Of a DNA stretch of 64,000 nt, positions 61,510 to 64,000 are shown piece after piece. Numbering within the stretch: the stretch's first letter is position 1; every line of letters begins with the position of its first letter. Both the position numbers and the translations under genes were made by a program. The notes below the pieces were generated by a model, which was given only the letters and a program-made list of their open reading frames with translations, was not told the origin of the DNA and made no database searches. The DNA is from Catalinimonas sp038039535 (GTDB taxonomy: Bacteria; Bacteroidota; Bacteroidia; Cytophagales; Cyclobacteriaceae), in assembly GCF_038039535.1 (NCBI RefSeq), contig NZ_JBBPHP010000002.1, positions 248,001 through 312,000 on the forward strand. Direction: 5' to 3'.

Positions 61510-63971
61510 CAGCCTATTTTTTTATCCGCATTGAGTTTTTTCATGAGCATGGAGTAGTCAATAAAATAAAGTACTCTTACTGATATACTGTTGCTTTGGG
61601 GTAGATTACTCAGTGTCTCTACATTTTTCAAGTAACCTGGCCTGACAAATTCTTCATCGCTGGCGATATTGTTTTTCCAGACAATACTGATTTCACTGGC
61701 GGGAGCAAAAGTATAGCTGTAGACCATGTCAATGTTAAAAGCATTATAATTTCTGTCTTCATTCCCAGAGTAATCACTATCTAATAGCTGTCCTTTTTCA
61801 CCAAGTGTATAAAACTCTTCATATTCAGCAGCAGACCAATAGTGCCTCATTCTAAAGGTCAGGCCCATTTTGTTATTAAAGGTGTACTTGGTATTAAAAA
61901 TGTTATTGATGGTACTGATGTCTCGTTTACCAAAAGTGATCAGTTCGTCTTCATGTTCAGCATATCCTATATTGCTATGACTGTTACTGAGGCTTAGGTA
62001 GGTGGAGAATGCAAGTTTATTGTTAATCCTGATACTGGGACTCAGACTTACATACAGGCTTTCCTGACCTTCAAAATCATAATCGGTGTAACTTACTGAG
62101 CTTCCTATCACAAAGCGGTTTCTGTTGTCAGTTCTCAGATAAAACCTGAGCTGATTGTAAGACGGTTCTACAAAATACCAGCCATCCACACGAGGCTCAA
62201 AATAGTCAAAACGCTTCGTTGGAGCAGCGGCGTAGTTGAAGCTAAAATCCATAAAGTTACTCAATGTTCCCTGCACCCGCGCTTCCATATTAAAACTTGT
62301 AAATACGGATGGCTCATGTAGCCTGCTATAAGTAAAGTCCAGGTCAGTATATAAGTTAAGAAACTGCCAGAAGGGCTCATAAATATTGTACCCGATATTG
62401 GCAGAAGTACGTACTTCATTGTTCGCCCTTAGGAAGCCAAGGTCATTGGGATCAAAGGTATCACTCTCTACGTAGTTGGTTAAGCTAGCCCTGAGATTTC
62501 CCCCCGTTTTAGCTACCGACAATGAATAAGAGTGTCCGAACTCATTACGCCCTTCGTCTAAGCCATATTTCTGACTGACAGCGCCTCTTCCGTAAATCGC
62601 ATAGCGATTACCCCTATTAGCCAATCGGAAAGCCGTCCCGGTGAGGTTTGCATCATAATATCCACCCTGACGAATTACGTTGGTATTCACAAAGCTTACA
62701 TAAGAATTGTTTTTGAGACTTTGGTCTAATGCAATAACATTATAGTTGGTCAGGGGATCGGTAAGTACTTCTCTTGTATCACCAGTCTCATTATCCTTGA
62801 TAACGGCATGCATTTCGCGAGTTAGCCCATTAAATACACCCAGCCCCAAACCTTTGGTGGTACGACCAGAAATTTTAGTAGCATTGATCAAAGAGCTTTC
62901 CTGGGGGTTACTAATAATTTCTTCATTTTCGCCCAGCTCATCTTCTACTTCATCATATAATAAAGGCTTGCCACCTACCCTTCGGGAATAAAAATATCCG
63001 CCCTTTTCAAATAGCTCGGTACCTTCTTTAAAAAATTGTCGGTTTTCATTGAACTGGACTTCAAAAGGAGAGAGGTTAAGCACTTTGTTGTCTGAAACTA
63101 CCTGACCGAAATCAGGAACCAGTATCATATCAAGCGTAAAAGCATCATTGATGCCATAGCGGAGGTCCATTCCGCCATTGATACGCTTGCTCATGCTGGA
63201 AGGGTTTTCCGTGTCTCCTGAATATTGATCTACATACGCAGAAAGATAAGGCGACACAGACAGACGAATTGGAGACTTAATATTAGTGATACCGCTCAGG
63301 CGACCAAACTGGTTAACAAATCCATTGACTTGTGGGTCTACCTTATTCCAGTAATTGTGTTCGTTTTTCCGACGAATAGTACGACGAAAATTTACTCCCC
63401 AATGTTGAATAGACGTTTTTGGAAAACGCAATGCAGACAAAGGAATTTCCATTTCCACATACCAATTGGTTTCATCTATGCTTACGGCACTTAGCCATCC
63501 TGCATTCCAGCTTCTGTCAGAACCCATTGCAGTCCAGCGACGATCAAACTGAACACCTGCGGCAGAAACGATAAATTCAAAAGCATTGATATCATCATCG
63601 TAGGTGTCAAAGTACACACCAAAAATATCCGAAAATCCTGTATTGTCCCGGCTGGTAAACTCCCGCATGATACTGTCGGCGGAAACATCATAAAGCGTTG
63701 CACCGATGTAAATTGAAGAATTATCGTAAAGAATGCTTACCTCGGTAGGAGCGGAAGGTGCTTTACCGGGTTTAGGGCTACGCTGGGTAAATCCACTTGC
63801 CGGACACAAAATGTGCTGCCAGACTTCCTCATCCAGTACGCCATCAATTTTGGGAGGGGTGTGGATGCGTGTAGCAAAAAAATCTTTAGGAAAGTCATCG
63901 TTAGCGTACACGTTGACTCTAAAAAGCATAAAAAACGAAAAAGCCAATAAGGCAGCAAATGTCTTTGACAT
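61509..63971 (-). CDS. DUF5916 outer membrane protein with CBM9-like domain
   Basis: 820 aa with a signal peptide (FAALLAFSFFMLFRVNVYA). Residues ~32-220 match a carbohydrate-binding family 9-like domain: IHTPPKIDGVLDEEVWQ, TEVSILYDNSSIYIGATLYD, VYFDTYDDDINAFEFIVSAAG, WYVEMEIPLSALRFPK. The rest (DUF5916) is a long beta-barrel-like region with QFNENRQFFKEGTELF and alternating aromatic strands to the C-terminus, as in outer-membrane proteins. Function unknown. First gene of an operon with the P1 peptidase (overlap TGATG-type). Confidence 0.92.
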   Translation of the reverse strand: MSKTFAALLAFSFFMLFRVNVYANDDFPKDFFATRIHTPPKIDGVLDEEVWQHILCPASGFTQRSPKPGKAPSAPTEVSILYDNSSIYIGATLYDVSADSIMREFTSRDNTGFSDIFGVYFDTYDDDINAFEFIVSAAGVQFDRRWTAMGSDRSWNAGWLSAVSIDETNWYVEMEIPLSALRFPKTSIQHWGVNFRRTIRRKNEHNYWNKVDPQVNGFVNQFGRLSGITNIKSPIRLSVSPYLSAYVDQYSGDTENPSSMSKRINGGMDLRYGINDAFTLDMILVPDFGQVVSDNKVLNLSPFEVQFNENRQFFKEGTELFEKGGYFYSRRVGGKPLLYDEVEDELGENEEIISNPQESSLINATKISGRTTKGLGLGVFNGLTREMHAVIKDNETGDTREVLTDPLTNYNVIALDQSLKNNSYVSFVNTNVIRQGGYYDANLTGTAFRLANRGNRYAIYGRGAVSQKYGLDEGRNEFGHSYSLSVAKTGGNLRASLTNYVESDTFDPNDLGFLRANNEVRTSANIGYNIYEPFWQFLNLYTDLDFTYSRLHEPSVFTSFNMEARVQGTLSNFMDFSFNYAAAPTKRFDYFEPRVDGWYFVEPSYNQLRFYLRTDNRNRFVIGSSVSYTDYDFEGQESLYVSLSPSIRINNKLAFSTYLSLSNSHSNIGYAEHEDELITFGKRDISTINNIFNTKYTFNNKMGLTFRMRHYWSAAEYEEFYTLGEKGQLLDSDYSGNEDRNYNAFNIDMVYSYTFAPASEISIVWKNNIASDEEFVRPGYLKNVETLSNLPQSNSISVRVLYFIDYSMLMKKLNADKKIG

Positions 63972-64000
63972 GTGGTTTTATTACAACAAGGTTTACAACA

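Overview
The window comes from a gliding-type member of the Bacteroidota, most likely order Cytophagales. Four observations support this. Two large secreted proteins end in the CHU_C (type B) sorting domain of the type IX secretion system. The primary sigma factor is the short (287 aa) Bacteroidota form. Promoters that can be read fit the TTTG / TAnnTTTG pattern, and Shine-Dalgarno sequences are almost absent. Family contents such as the START-like/LptF pair, a DUF5916 protein, YbaB/EbfC and a CarboxypepD_reg-like protein are typical of the phylum. The genus cannot be fixed from sequence alone.

Region 1-28.5 kb is mostly housekeeping: the 3' end of hisS, a CHU_C protein, ebfC with a glycosyltransferase, a large OmpA/TPR lipoprotein, the PDH E1 beta subunit, ffh, a TerB-like protein, a DEAD-box helicase, an alpha/beta-hydrolase-OsmC fusion, tRNA-Met, START-like plus LptF/G permease, rpsO-pnp, rpoD, trxB, phoH, a SAM hydrolase-like enzyme, tRNA-Leu(CAA), a GH10 xylanase, ohr and sbcD-sbcC. 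Many units end in clear hairpin terminators.

Region 28.7-36 kb is more accessory: an AGCS symporter with a large inserted soluble segment, an amber-interrupted gene, an intact higBA toxin-antitoxin pair, a second CHU_C protein and a decayed PIN-type toxin-antitoxin module (frameshifted antitoxin, toxin with two in-frame TAG codons). A third decayed PIN module lies at 46.7-47.3 kb.

Region 36-38.3 kb holds two overlapping genes whose families match bacterial ceramide reductase (CerR-like) and bacterial ceramide synthase (bCerS-like, GNAT fold), suggesting sphingolipid synthesis. Then follow an ABC ATPase, a secreted protein, an Hsp20 with an unusual E. coli-like promoter and strong Shine-Dalgarno, and a minus-strand five-gene operon (41.0-45.6 kb: TIM-barrel isomerase/epimerase, Gfo/Idh/MocA dehydrogenase, SDR, small membrane protein, SSS symporter) that looks like a sugar or polyol uptake and oxidation pathway. 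A GH88-like glucuronyl hydrolase at 49-50 kb carries the same palindromic AATCGATT core upstream as the transporter end of that operon.

Region 48-64 kb: ssb with a 10-bp phased repeat in its leader, an M61 peptidase, CrcB, small envelope proteins, a hybrid histidine kinase convergent with a sigma-54-dependent response regulator, panB, an unknown small protein, a P1-family peptidase and a DUF5916/CBM9-like outer membrane protein. I see no CRISPR array, no complete IS element or prophage. I did not find a clearly new multi-gene system; the strongest leads are the ceramide gene pair, the decayed toxin-antitoxin clusters, the ssb phased repeats and the inserted domain in the AGCS symporter.
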